From Delphinus delphis (Eukaryota > Chordata > Mammalia > Artiodactyla > Delphinidae), in the NCBI RefSeq assembly GCF_949987515.2, contig NC_082684.1, positions 119,392,080 through 119,456,079 of the forward strand: a stretch of DNA of 64,000 bases. Direction: 5' to 3'. The notes under the pieces are model-generated. The model was not told the DNA's origin. It saw only the letters and a program-made list of their open reading frames with translations, and did no database searches. Shown here piece by piece: positions 12,753 through 25,615 of the stretch. The first letter of the stretch is position 1; each line of letters starts with the position of its first letter. Both the position numbers and the translations under genes were made by a program.

Positions 12753-14005
12753 CATTTTACTGTGGTAAAATGTATACAAAATTTACCATTTTTACCACTT
12801 TGCAGTGTACAGTTCAGTAGCATTAAATACATTCACATTGTTGTATAACCCTCACCATTCTCTCCCAAACTTTTCATCTTCCCAAACTGAATTCTAGATT
12901 CATTAAACAATAACCTCCTATTCCCCTCTCCCCCCAGCCCCTGGCAACTATCATCCTACTTTCTGTCTCTATGACTTTGACTGCTCCAGGTACCTCATAT
13001 AAGTGGAATCATACAATGTTTGTTCTTTTGTGACTGTCTAATCTCACTTAGCATCATATCCTCAAGGTTCATCCATGTTGCAGCATGTGTCAGAATTTCC
13101 TTCCTTTTGAAGGCTGAATAATATTCCATTGTACACATGTAACACATTTCATTTATCCATTTGTCCAGAGAGGGACATTTGTGCTGCTTCCACCTTTTGA
13201 CTATTGTGCATAGTGCTGCTATGAAGATGGTTGTACAAATTTCTGTTTGAGTCCCTGCTTTCAGTTCTTTTGGGTATATACCCAGAAGTGAAATTGCTGG
13301 ATCACATGGTAATTCTGTGTTTAATTTTTTGAGGAACCACCATACTGTTTCCCACAGTGGCTGTACCATTTGACATTCCATTCAACAATGTAGAAGGGTT
13401 CCAATTTCACCACATCCTCACCAACACTTATTTGCTGTTTTTTAATAATAACTATCTTCATGGGTATGAAGTGGTTACCTCATTGTGGTTTGATTGGCAT
13501 TTCCCTAACGATTAGTGATGATGAGCATTTTTTCATGTACTTATTGGCCATGTGCATATCTTCTTTGGAAAAATGAGTAAACATGTTCTTTGCCTATTCC
13601 TTAATGGGGTGCCTTTTGTTGTTTAATTGTAGGAATTCTTTATACATTCTGGATATTGCTTCTTTATCAAATATATGATAGCAAATATTTTCTCCCATTC
13701 TTTGGGTTGCCTTTTCACTTTGTTGATTATGTCCTTTGATACAAAAAAGTTTTTAATTTTGAAGTCCAAATTATCTATTTTTCCTACTGTTGCCTATGCT
13801 TTTGGTGTCATATCTAAGAAGTCATTACCAAATCCAATGTAATGAAGATTTTTTCCTATGTTTTATTCTGAGTTTTAGCTTTAACTCTTATATTTAGGTC
13901 TTTGCTCAATTTTGAGCTTATTTTTGTACATGGTATAAGGTAAAGGTCCAACGTCATTCTTTTGTATTTTGATATCCAGTTTCCCCAATACTACTTGTTG
14001 AATTT
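12753..14005 (-). mobile_element. L1 inserted within an older L1
   Basis: A 1.25-kb, 5'-truncated L1 is flanked by the 11-bp direct repeat cattgtggttt at 12742-12752 and 14006-14016. The older L1 sequence continues across the gap. The L1 runs from 3' end (low coordinates) to ORF2 (high coordinates) and shares the orientation of its host. Confidence 0.78.
12995..13381 (-). pseudogene. L1 ORF2 C-terminal remnant, 128 codons open
   Basis: The minus-strand frame includes [33 protein letters not shown] and MCTMEYYSAFKRKEIL, the usual C-terminal end of the L1 ORF2 protein, downstream of its reverse transcriptase. It is a truncated fossil of the nested L1, with no start of its own, and belongs to no host gene. 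Confidence 0.85.
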
Positions 14006-14108
14006 CATTGTGGTTTTGATTTGTATTTCCCTGATGGCTGATGATGTTGAGCATCTTCTCATGTGCTTATTGGCCATTTGTGTATCTTCTTTTGAGAATG
14101 TCTGTTCA

Positions 14109-14242
14109 ATTTGTGTTCTACTAAATGTGTGAAAAACATATGTTTCCTATTGTTAGTGACTCAATACTGTTTTACTAAAGAATTGCATAATCTGAGAAAG
14201 TTTCAATAATAAAGAAAATTCACATTAGCAAAAAAAAAAAAA
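14109..14242 (+). pseudogene. Short retrocopy of an mRNA 3' end
   Basis: About 120 bases end in AATAAA (in tttcaataataaagaaaatt), 16 further bases and then a run of 13 or more A. The 14-bp repeat agaatgtctgttca occurs exactly on both sides (14095-14108 and 14243-14256). This is the signature of L1-driven insertion of a 5'-truncated, polyadenylated transcript. I do not recognise the source gene. It could instead be an unusual SINE, but no tRNA-like or 7SL-like head is visible. Confidence 0.75.
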
Positions 14243-15109
14243 AGAATGTCTGTTCAGATGATTTGTCCATTTTTTAGTCGGGTTATTTGTTTTTTTTATT
14301 ATTGAGTTGTAAGAGATTTTGATATGGTCTAGATAAAATTATTTTTTCAGATATATGATTTATGAAAACTTTTTTTTTTTTATGAAAACGTTTTTTTCCC
14401 TTCCTCAGGTTATCTTTTCATTTTCTTGATGGCCTTGAAGAACAGAAGTTTTAAATTTTTATAATGTTTAGTTTATTTCTTTCTTTTGCTGCTTGTGCTT
14501 TTGCTTTCATATCTAAGAAAGCATTGCCTTTACAGCTTTAGCACTTACATGTAGGTGCTTGATCCATTTTGAGTTAATTTTTTTATCTATGGTATAAGCT
14601 AGGGATCCAACTTCTATCTTTTGTATGTGGACATCCAGAGTCTCAGTACCGTTTATAGAAAAGATGATTCTTTCTCTATTGCATTGTTGAAAATTAACTG
14701 ATAGTAAATGTGAGAATATTTATTTACTCATTTATATTACATTGTTCTATATGTCTCTCTTTATGCAAGTCCCATACTGTCTTGATTACTCTAGCTTTGT
14801 AGTAATCTTTGAAACTAAGAAGCATAAGTCCTCCAACTTTGTTCTTGTTTTTAAAGATTGTATTGACTATTTGGAACCCTTTGCAATTCCACATAAATTT
14901 TAGGATCAGCTTGTTCATTTGCACAATAAAGACAGCTGGAATTTTGACAGGGATTTATGTTTTATCAGTAGATCAATTTGAGGAGTATTGCCCTTTTAAC
15001 AACACTAAGCCTTCTAATGGGATGTATTTAGATATTTATTAACGTCTTTCAATAATGTTTTGTCATTTGCAGTGTATAAGTCTTTTGTTAAATTTATTCC
15101 AAAGTACTT

Positions 15110-15295
15110 TGTTTTTTTTTTTTTACATCTTTATTGGAGTATAATTTACAATGGTGTGTTAGTTTCTGCTTTATAACAAAGTGAATCAGTTATACATATA
15201 CATATGTTCCCATATCCCTTCCCTCTTGCGTCTCCCTCCCTCCTGCCCTCCCTATCCCACCCCTCTAGGTGGTCACAAAGCACTGAGCTGATCTT
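15110..15295 (-). mobile_element. Younger L1 3'-end fragment
   Basis: A run of T (the poly-A tail in reverse) is followed by tacatctttattggagtata and by ttctgctttataacaaagtg, then gcactgagctgat. This is the common 3' UTR of artiodactyl and cetacean L1 elements. It is less diverged than the surrounding L1. Confidence 0.8.
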
Positions 15296-17199
15296 ATTGT
15301 TTTTGATGCTACTGTAAATGGAACTATTTTCTTCATTTCCTTTTCAGACTATTCAGTGCAAGGGTATAGAAAAAGAATTGATTTTTGTATACCATTCTTA
15401 CATCCTGTAACCTTGCTCAACTCATATGTTTAAAACAACAAGCCCAAAGTGGTGTCATTTGCTCCCCATGACAACAAACAAAGACTTAATTGCAGCTTCA
15501 ATCCCTTCCAGCAATATGACCTTTAAAAGTCAATCTGAAATTTCCTGATCAACACTAGTGAGGTAATGTTATGATAAAGCCCTTCCCTTCCCCCAGAAGA
15601 AGATGGTCTGGATTGAAGCAATCTTTTCTTTTGTTAATACTTTTCTTGCCCACCCTCTTCCTGCCAGTAAACATCTCCCATTTTGTACAACCCCTTGTGC
15701 TCTTCTAGTTGCTAGATGGGACCTGACTGATTCATGAATTGATAAATAAAGCCAATTAGATCTTTGAATTTACTCAGTTGAATTTTGTTTTTCCAGCAAA
15801 TATATTAGTTGTAGTAGCTTTTTACTGGATTCTTCAGAATTTTCTATATGGAAGATCATGTCATCTGCAAATACATATAGTTTTACATCTCTAACCTAGA
15901 TGCCTTTTTTTTTTTTTTTTTTTCATTTTCTTGCCTAATTGCCCTGGCTAGAACCACCAGTACAATGTTGAATATAAGCAGTGAAAACAGACATTCTTGT
16001 CTTGTTCCTCTCTTAGGGGAAAAGCCTTTAGTCTTTCACCATTAAGTATGATGGTTCCTGTGGGTTTCTTGTAGATCCTTTCATGAGGTTGAGGAAATTC
16101 CCGTCTATTCCTAGTTTGTTGAGTGTCTTGATCATGAAAGAGTATTGAATTTTGAAAATACTCTGTGTGTGTTTGTGTTAATTGAGACAATAATGTGGTT
16201 TTGTCTTTTATTCTACTGATGTGATATATTATTTGATTTTCAGATGATAAATGGACCTTGCATTCCCAGCATAAGTTTCCACTTGATCATGGTATAAAAT
16301 CCTTTTTATATTGCTGGATTCAATTTACTAATATTTTGTTGAGGATTTTTGTGTCTATATTCATAAGCAATATTGGCATGTAGTTTTCTTGTGATGTCTT
16401 TGTCTGGTTTCGTTATCAGGGTAATACTGGCCTCATAGAATGAGTTGTAAAGTGCTTCCTTTTCTACTTTTCGGAGGAGGTTGTGAAAAATTGATATTAA
16501 TTCTTCCTTAGATGTTTTGTAAAATTCACCAGTAAAGCCATCTGATCCTGGGCTTTTTTTCTGTGGGAATTTTTTTATTACTAATTCAATCTCTTTACTT
16601 GTTATGGGTCTGTTCAGGTTATCTGTTTATTCTTGAGTCAGTTACAGTAGTTTGTATTTCTAAGAATTTTGTCTGTTTCATCTAATTAATATAACTTTTT
16701 GTTATACCAGAATATTTTTGGTTTTTCAATATAGTAACACTAAATCTCCAGATAATAAGAGGAACAAGTAGAGGCTGTTTGAGGGTCACATGCACTAAGG
16801 GCACTGTGTTGTTTGGGAAGAGGCTAGCGATTCTGAGTACTCTGGACTCTACTGAAACCATTATAGTTAAGGTACCTGGGTCACATTTAAGGATAACCAT
16901 CAAAAGAATAGAAATATAATCCACAGCTTCCCAAAAATAGGGAGAAAAAAAGAAATGTTAATTGTTAGTTCTGAAAATTTTGTAATTTCCAATATCATTT
17001 CCTCCTAACCCATGAGTTATATATATTTTTAATTTCCAAAAATATAGAGAAAAGTGGGTCACTATTCTTTTTACTCCTTATTTCCAATGTAATTTTCTTG
17101 TGGTCAGAAAGCATGGTGTGTTTTGTTATCTTGGTTACCATAAACACAGCCTTATCAATCAGTGGGAACGGGGTGAACTAGCCATTACATAATACAGAG

Positions 17200-18290
17200 G
17201 AGAGGCACAGGTTATCATATGGAAGAAATTAACTCATTGTCTCAACTCATACTATACAGAAAAAGACATTCTGGATGTGTTAAAGTCTTCTTATATGCAA
17301 GAAAAGCCAAACCTTAAAAGCTCTGGAAGAACACACAGGAAAACATATTTGTAGTTGAAAAGTCAGGAAGAAATTGTCGAACAAGACAAAAGAAGCACAA
17401 TTCCTAAATTTAAAGTTAACCAATTTAACTAAATTAAAGATAAAAGCTTCTACTCAAAGATACCATAGGTGAAAAAAGAGGCCTCAAATAAGGGAAAATA
17501 TTTATAATCCAAGATGTATAAAGAATGCTCGTAAATCAATTAGTAAGAGATAAGTAGCCCAACAGGATAATGCGCAAACAACAGGAGGATAAATCACAGA
17601 AAAAATATAAATATCCTCTTAACCTATGAAAACGCTCAACCTCACTACAGCACAGGGGAATTTAAAAAATCAAACAATGAGGCACCATTTCCTCCCCATC
17701 AGATGGCAACACTATAAAGTCTGACTAAACCAAATTTGTTCATGACTGGAGCAATGGGAGCCCTTACCGTGCTGGTGGCATGGTAACGCTAGGCTAAGCC
17801 TTTGGAGGAAAGCTCAAGGTGTGCAGACCTATGACTGTGTAATTACACTTCTGGGATACAACTTGCACATGTGTCTAAGGAAATTGGAAAAGGATGTTCA
17901 CTGCATAATTGTTTACATAAGCCCCAATTGGCAAACAACTCAGATGTCCATCAATGGCAAACGACTAAATACCTAAGATGAAATCACACAGAGCAAAGAA
18001 AATGGGTGTACCAGAGCCACAGTGGCAACGTGGCTAGATCCCAAAGGCAAGATGAACATACATATGCTCAGAGCCTGTTTAAATGCACCAAACAATACTC
18101 TCTTGTTTGTGGATATATGCATATATGGTAAAAGTTTGAAAATTAGCGGGGGAAGCATATCCACTAATGGGGGAGGGGAGAAGAATAGCGCTGGGAGGGG
18201 TCAAGGGGGACTTTTAATGTATCTGTATTATATTATTTTAATAACATGCTATTACTTTAGATTACTTAAAATATGGCAATCATGAAAATT
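17200..18290 (+). mobile_element. Old L1 3' portion, plus strand
   Basis: Phrases such as aacctatgaaaacgctcaac followed by cagatggcaacactataaag, gtctaaggaaattggaaaag and ggatgttcactgcataattg fit a diverged L1 ORF2 3' end in sense orientation, opposite to the neighbouring L1. Boundaries are approximate. Confidence 0.55.
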
Positions 18291-20369
18291 TGTTAAAATT
18301 GGGAGGTGCAGGCATAGTTGTTTATTAGTTAAACTCAGACTTTTCTGTACATATAAACATTTTTGTAAGAAAAATGATTACACAACCCAGAGCCAGGTCG
18401 GTATGTACTAACTGACCTTGACTTCTGAGAGTGGCAGCGACTGTGGTCAACTGAGAATGAAGACGGTGCCTGTCCCGGGAGCCACTGGGCTCCAGCCCAC
18501 AGTTGCCATGTGGGTCAAGTATTGCCACATCTTTCCTTTTTAAAAGTAATGTTGAAAATTCAGAGTCTTATTGAAATCTGGTTTTAAAATGTTGGAAATG
18601 AACTCTAAAACCTTAAGACGCCTGTGCAGGCCAAGCCATGTCTGCTGTGGAATTTGGTTCCGCAGCCTCTGGTCTAGGACTTCTCACTTTAATTTTCCAA
18701 GGAGGGAGCTATGGTGGTTCTGAACCTAAACCAGAGAGGCTGGATGTGTGTCTTCCTCTGGCTCTGACAGGAAGAGGCCACTCTATACCACTGGCTCGCC
18801 ACACGGGTCCTCTGTCAATGCTTTGACCCCACCTTCCTGTAATTTGTCTTTTGGTTGGCTTAATAGGTGAGTCCCAAGAATTTTGTCCTAAAAAGATTAG
18901 GAAAAAAAGACTCCCCAGATTCATGATGTGACATGGTTTTCCCAAGACAGCAGTCTGAGTGGTACCAATTCGAAACCAACACCAAAATCCTGAAGAGTGG
19001 GCTGTAGAAATACGCAGAGGCCTGAGTAATGCCAGCAGGAGCCCCTGCCCAGCTGGCCCAGCTGCCCAGCCCCACAAAATTATTCAACATGAAAACATGC
19101 AAGCAGACCTCCCTGACATTCCATCCCTGCCACTGCCTCGCTTTGGCTATGAAAATGCTCAGAATTTCACAAGATTCTCTGAAAATGTTCCTAGGGGGAG
19201 TTCTCCAGAGTTGGAGTGAGCCAGCTCTGTGTCTTCTGGAAAGGGTACAGAGGGGAAAGGCCGTTGTGTTCAGAGGGGCAGGGGCAGGGCTCCAACACGA
19301 CCAGCCTGAAAAGTTGGCTGACTCTGTCTCCGAGCTCGCCCTGCAAGGGTTCTGGCGTGCAGCTTTATGAGCAAGGGAATTTACAGCTCTGCTCGCTTCC
19401 CCACACACGACTATCTTTAATTGCAAGCCTCACATTTGCTCCCTGTGCCCCTCCTGCCAAAGGTGCTTCTGGACACCCCCAGAGCAGACAGGAGCCAGCC
19501 AGGCCCCGGACAACAGCCTCCACGGTTACACTTTGTTGGTCTGTTTCGAATCCCTGGTGCCTCATAACATGCTGCTGTATTAGAAGTGGTGGCCCTGCTG
19601 GTGTGGCTTGTAAAGGTCATGTCCACAGTGAGCCTGGGAAGAAATTCCCCAGGGGTGACAGACATCCAGGCCAGAGCCATGTGGAGACGGCCAGTGATGC
19701 GGGGCCCCAATCCTGCTTGGTGGCTGGCATCCTGTGGCGTCTTCCTTCCCACATTAACTAAAATGACTAAGGGTCTTTGGTGAGCATATCTTGTCATAAC
19801 AATCCTTAGTGTAGATGACAGCTTTGACACTTCTGACCCTGGCAACAACTCTGCCTGATTTTTGCTCGTTCCTCCTTGACTTCTCAGGTGCTGGGAGCTC
19901 TTGCCCCCTGCCTTCTGCTTCTCTGAAGCCTCCTCCTCCCCTGTTCTCCAAGGAATCTCAGTCCTCCCCTTGTTCAGTCTTGGGCTCCTTTGTTCCCATG
20001 GCCCTCCTTTCCTTCCCTTCCCTTCCTCTTTCCTTTTCGCAGAGCTTACTTATGATTTCCATCAGTATTTTGATGCACAGGCCTCCTGACTCTCCACCTT
20101 GGGAACTCCAGGCCTGTGTGATTGACAACCTAGAGGACAGCAGGGGTCCCACCACACCTCTGGTTCTGGGTGGGCAAGGTCATAAACCATTCCTCTTTGC
20201 CCCACGGCCAAAACTGGCGGCCCCTCCTTTTCCAGAGACCAGCCATGCAGGGTTATAGGGCAGCTTGGACTGCTCCCTGAGCCATGTCCAAGCAGCTGCT
20301 AAGTCCACCAAGCCAACTCCCATAAGGGATCTCAAATCTACTTCTCTTCCCCATTTCTGTGGCAACCCT

Positions 20370-20910
20370 TGCCTGGGGTATTGTAACAGTCTCCTAACTG
20401 GCCTCCCCACCATGGGATCTCTTTTTCCTTCCAAGTAGTCTGTGCACCTCTGCCATGGCTTCAGTCATGTGACTTCTTCACTCTAAAACCTTCGATGGCT
20501 CCCTAGTGCTTACTGTCTTTCACATCCTGAAGTCCCACTCAAGGGGCCAGTTGCACTCAAGGCCCAGTCTGATAATTTAGTCATTCCTTCATCCCATGCT
20601 CCTCCAGCATTCCACTAGGGATTGCAGATGTTTTCATGAATATATGAAAGCAAACAAAAATAAGACTCTGCACTAAGGAAAAGAAGACTTAGGACAGATC
20701 AAGGTAGGAGGACCAGCCTTACCACCCTGGCTTTGGTTGGCCCCATGTGCTCCTCCCTCTCCAGACTGCTTGATATTCCCAGACCTGGAGACTCAGACAC
20801 TATTCCCTCTGCCTGCACAGCCTCCTCACTTCTCTCAGTTGTCCAATCTCAAGTACTTGCCCCTCCAGGAGCTCTTCTGGTGGTCCTGGATATGCCCTCT
20901 TCTGCCCCTG
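20370..20910 (+). repeat. L2-like fragments
   Basis: ttgtaacagtctcctaactg, cttcgatggctccctagtgc and cactattccctctgcctgca fit the 3' end of L2 in pieces, with an unassigned gap at about 20625-20730. Confidence 0.5.
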
Positions 20911-20994
20911 GTTCCCAAAACAGTGTGAAGGTTATTGTTTCCCCTAAGAATATCTTCACCTCGTCATGGCCAGGAGCCTCCTAGGAGGCAAGAG

Positions 20995-21110
20995 GCTCGG
21001 TTCTAGTCTGGGCTCACTAAGTCTTTGATGACCTTGGCTGCTGAACTTCTGAAACTTTGTTTTTCCCTCTGTGAAATGGGGTGAATGGCTCCTATTCATT
21101 TCTCACATGG
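20995..21110 (+). repeat. MIR fragment
   Basis: A diverged forward MIR core: gatgaccttggctgctgaac, then ctctgtgaaatggggtgaat. Confidence 0.5.
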
Positions 21111-22529
21111 ATATGCCAGTGATTGGTCATATATGGTCAACCTGTTATCAACTTGTGCCCCCTTCCAGATGGACCTGGGTCTTAGCAGGCACATCACAGA
21201 ACAGTCCAGGATCTGCACTCCCCACTCCCAAACACTGACTTAGCCACATATTTCACAGACCCACCCACCTCCTCCTCAGGGGCAGATCTCGCTAAGGCAG
21301 TGTGTTCTGAGTACACCCTAAACCTTGGCTCCAGCAGGAGAGATACTGTCTATTAACGCTGCTGGCTAATAAAACAACCAGCAGTTTCCTATAAAAAGTT
21401 ACAGTGGGATAAATCCACAATAAAATATTCATGCCCCTTATTTCACTTCACAGAAAAATTCAAACATCCCAACCAAATGGAGTCACAGCAGATGCTGGGC
21501 AGATGTTCTTCAGGCAAGGCAATGAGAGATAATAATTAGTCTCAATTAAGTTCTCAATAAATTACGTAACAGATTCCTTTAGCCACTCAACCCTGAGTGG
21601 CTTGCTGGGCCAAAGTCAGTGAACCTGGTCCAAAACTATTTAGAAACTTTGGATTGCTCTGGACAACTCATGTTCTGAGTAGACTAAAGAGAGTCTTGGC
21701 ATGAGAGGAAATAATGAATACCATAACCACTTTCAATTGAAAATAATAATTTGTTAATAATTTTAATAGCTAATGAGCTACAGAAACCATGTTCCTGAGG
21801 CTTCCAAGCAGAAAGTAAAGAGATTCATTTTATTTCTGGCATTATTAAGTCTATGGCATGAAATCCCCCTGCATGCTTTTGAGATTTTTATTCAGCAAGT
21901 ATCCTGTCAGAATGATCTATTTTCACTAGATCATTGTTGCTTCTCCTTGATTTGTAAAAACAGGTTCCTAAGTGTCTGTTCTGCAAAGGTGTCTCTGTCT
22001 AATTGGGCTTTAAGGATTTCCCACCAACACGGGCATACGAGACTGGCCGCCCCCCACTCCACCGTGGAGAACCAGAGAGAAAAGACTTCTACAGCAAGTT
22101 TTGTTGGACTGAGTTCTGTGACATCTTTTCCCTCCTCCTCCAAGTGTTGCATGTTGTCAATTTTTACTTTTAGGAAAACGAAAGAAAATTTTATTTAGAA
22201 AATTGTAGGGAATGTCCCAGTCCCTGGCAAAATATTTGGAGTCACTCAGAGTTCAGACTCCCTTCCCTTCGCCCTCAAAGGCCTGGTCACGTTTTGCTGT
22301 GAATGATCCTTGTCCCTGGCTCTTCTGAATGAAAGTTTCTAACACAGAGCCTTGTGCTTGTTAAGGATGCAACAAATGTTTTCTGATTTTAATTGAATTC
22401 CATGGTTGTCAATGAAGAAAACTGAGAAGTGATCCAGAGCTTCCTAAAATTATCTTTGTGCTGGTCCCCAGGGTATTTCTGTCTACACTTGCACTCATTT
22501 TAGGAATCTCTTCTAGAGCTATATTTTTT

Positions 22530-22900
22530 GTTTACTTAGTAGAAATGATAAGTATAATTCATGCAACATTGTAGAAAATCTGGAAGGTACATAAAAATAT
22601 AAAGCAAGAGAACCAAAGAACATACAGGATCCTAATCTTCTAAACATATTTTCTTTAATGATGTCATACTATAAACAAATCATTTACTATTTTGCCTATT
22701 TCACTCTTGATAGCAGAAGCAATTCCTATGTGATCAAAAATGTTTTCTCAAGAGTGATTTTTAATGCTTGCATAACACTCCATTGTGTAGATAGAGCCAT
22801 ATTACTTAACTAGTGCATACTTGTTGGACATTTGCGTGGTTGCCAATTTTGTCCATTATATTTTGGATGATTTCCAAAGGGCAGAAGTTGAAGTCCTGGA
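22530..22900 (-). mobile_element. Diverged L1 3' end, minus strand
   Basis: cataacactccattgtgtag and tgttggacatttgcgtggtt resemble the antisense 3' region of ancient L1 (L1M) elements. Confidence 0.45.
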
Positions 22901-23324
22901 TCCAAGGTGATGAGTGATGCATTCAGAAGACCAGCAGGGGCTGCTCAGATCTGTGTATGACAGGGAGCTCATTACACTATGACTGGGATGTCTGTCCCAC
23001 TAGCCTGTTGAAGCACCAGAGTAGGTATGCTTGTTCTCTAGATGATGACACAAAGTATGTAAAGGCACCAGGGCAAGAAGGTCTCTGAAATCCTTCGAGG
23101 TCCCTTTAGTCTTCTTCTTTTTTTTTTTAATCAATGTACATACCCTTTGTTGTTCTTCATGAGGCAGCAGTATCCAGGCCATTCACCTTGACCCCCATCT
23201 CCTGCTGTGGACATAGCCAGCCAATGTTTCATTAGAATGTGGCCCTAACAAATACACTCTCCAGTTATAACCTGACCAGCTTCAAGTCAATAAGCAGTAA
23301 GAACACAGTAATTGGACCCTTCTC

Positions 23325-23415
23325 CATGCCAGATGTTGATTCCCAGTGAGATGAGGAAAGGGGGGCTCCTGTTAAGTAACCTGCTCAGGGTCACACAGCC
23401 AGTGAGAGGTGAGGG
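23325..23415 (-). repeat. MIR fragment
   Basis: taagtaacctgctcagggtc followed by acacagccagtgagaggtg fits the reverse MIR core. Confidence 0.6.
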
Positions 23416-23809
23416 GGGCTCTCCCCCACATTCCACCCAGTCCTATTGTGATATGGCACAGCTACTGCTTCCTGGTACCTCAACACATCCACACGAATCC
23501 CAGCTGGGCATTTGTCTCATGCCCTAGTCATGAGCTCTCCCACAGGGCTGGAGCTGCCTTATTTCCCTATCAGTCTTTCCCACCCAAAGCAAGCTCTGAA
23601 AGGCAAAGAGGAGCCTCTTCATCTTCAGGTAGTCTCAACTGTTGCTCAGTTAAATCTGTTAAATGAGTGAATGAAGGAACAGCTTTAAATGCTCAGGCTG
23701 AGCTTAATGTCAGTGGACATCTCCAGGTCTCCCCACTTTTGAGTTACTGCCAAATGTGGGTGTTGTATCCTGTAAATTTTTATTTCCAGGTAGAGGGGAC
23801 TTCTGCACT

Positions 23810-24665
23810 TTAAAAATCTTTTTTATTAATTTCCAACTCTATTGCTTTGTGAGCAAAGGCTATTGTTTTTACTATTTCTACTACTAGGAACCTACTGATG
23901 TTTTCTTTGTGCATTTGAGAAAAAGGTGTGTTCTATATTATCAGGGTGTAGTATTTGATATATCTGATTTATCTTACTGATTATGTTGTTTAGGCCTTTT
24001 ATATCCTTCCTTATTTTTTATTTACTTGCCACTTGATCTGTCTTATATTAAGAATCACATATACCCAATAAATTTCTATCTATATTTCTTTGCATGTCCT
24101 GTGGTTTAGGCTTTACAAAGTAGTTGCTGTGTTATTTGGGGCATAAATATTCATTACTGTTATATCTTCATTGTTAAATATTCCTATCTCCATCTTTGCT
24201 TTAGTTTTACCTCTAGAATTAAACATTTAAAAATGTCCACCATCAGCCCTTTTATCAAAGTGTCCCCAGCCATCTCTCAGTTAGATAAAGAGAATCCTAT
24301 CATACAGGAGTTGGCAAACTATGGCCTGAGGGCTCAATCCCTTCTGACACTTGTTTTTGTAAATAAAGTTTTATTGGAACACAGCCCTGCCCATTTGTTT
24401 ATCTATTGTCTATGGCTGCTTTTGTGCTACCATGATAGAGTTGAGTAGTTATGACAGACATCACATGGCTTACAGAGTTAAAATATTTAATATCTTCACT
24501 TTAAAGAAAAAGTTGCTGAGTCCTGGTCTGGCGGCTTCCTCAAGAAGGGCTCATGGGCTCAGTATCCTAAGTTTCTGCATATTTAAAACTGTTTTTCTAA
24601 AGCCTTGACACTTGAAGGACAGTTTTGCTAGCTATAAAAACTTCAGTGCACATTCTTCTTCCCTG
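23810..24665 (-). mobile_element. Old L1 fragment, minus strand, split by a DNA transposon
   Basis: ttttattaatttccaactct and tatatctgatttatcttact are antisense L1 ORF2. L1-like sequence resumes with gaaggacagttttgctagct near 24615. Between them lies the hAT-like element at 24303-24530. Confidence 0.55.
24303..24530. mobile_element. hAT-Charlie-like DNA transposon fossil
   Basis: The stretch has caggagttggcaaactatgg, then aataaagttttattggaaca and cccatttgtttatctattgt, a common mammalian non-autonomous element. It is inserted within an L1. Confidence 0.6.
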
Positions 24666-25414
24666 TCTTCTGTCCTGTATCAACACACCCTTACGATCAC
24701 TGAGAACTGGGAGTCTGTGTGCCCCCCGCTGGAACCACAAGGAGTGGGTGGGGGATGGAAGGGAGGGAGAGCAGAGTGGGTGCCGGGTTCCGGGAGGAGC
24801 CCTACGACTGAACAGCCACAGGTTTCTGTGGAGCTTCCTGATCGCATGGCAGCCCCCACCATGGAGCCCTGACCAGAAGAGTCACATGACAGGAGGCTGA
24901 CAACTCCACAGGCAGTGCTGCAGACAGACCCACCAGGGGCCACCCTAGACACAGATGGAAGAGATCTGGGTCTAGTGGCAGCCCCATGGTGATAGGCCAT
25001 CAGCCTGCCTGCTTTCCTGCTTCATCCACAGCAATATCATGGAGATCTGCTAAGTGTTCTGCCAACCTGACCCATGCCCCAATAACACTGTCTGACAGGC
25101 ACTGAGTGTTCTCATTAACGCCTTCTTTTCTAAAGTGCACACAAACCATCCGTCTAAATCGTTGATTTGTCCTCCAGTTGTGCCAGGGATTGACAGTAGG
25201 CTGACGCTGCATTCCTCGGACTTGCCCATTTATCCAGTTGGGAAATTGAAACCCACTCTCAGATTTCTGGCTCTTCTTTCATCAGCCACAATTTCATAGA
25301 ACCAATCGGCAGAGCCTTGGAGGTAACATCTGTAGAGTTTTGTAGCATCTTGGATTGAATTTCTTCCTGGAATGGGGTTTTGGACACTTCTGAAAAATCG
25401 TGATGATGACAGTG

Positions 25415-25615
25415 ATCATAAAAAAGACATATTTAGCGCTTACTGTGTGCCAAGAGCTCTCCTAAGCAATTTATTTCTATTAACTCATATAATTCTCATG
25501 ACAGCCTTATGAGGTGGGTGCTATCTATGTCCGGTTTTACAAAGGCTGATTGAGGTCCCCCAGTGGCAAATGTGAAGCTGGGATGGGAACCCAGCAGCTG
25601 AGCCCTCATTCTTGA
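25415..25615 (-). repeat. MIR element
   Basis: tagcgcttactgtgtgccaa through cagccttatgaggtgggtgc fits most of the MIR consensus in reverse. Confidence 0.78.

Larger units (their letters stand above)
12003..17130 (-). mobile_element. Old L1 fragment, minus strand, with nested insertions
   Basis: Antisense L1 ORF2 and 3' sequence runs through this region, for example tcatccatgttatagcatct near 12.3 kb and cctttagtctttcaccatta near 16.0 kb. It is heavily mutated, with no long open frame. It is broken by a second L1 (12753-14005), an mRNA 3'-end retrocopy (14109-14242), a younger L1 3' fragment (15110-15295) and unassigned sequence at about 16690-16960. The element is in the same orientation as ADAMTS17. 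Confidence 0.8.

Noticed and set aside
19216..19848. Overlapping frames of 181 and 143 codons on opposite strands
   Set aside because: No family resemblance, no splice or promoter context, and opposite-strand overlap typical of chance.
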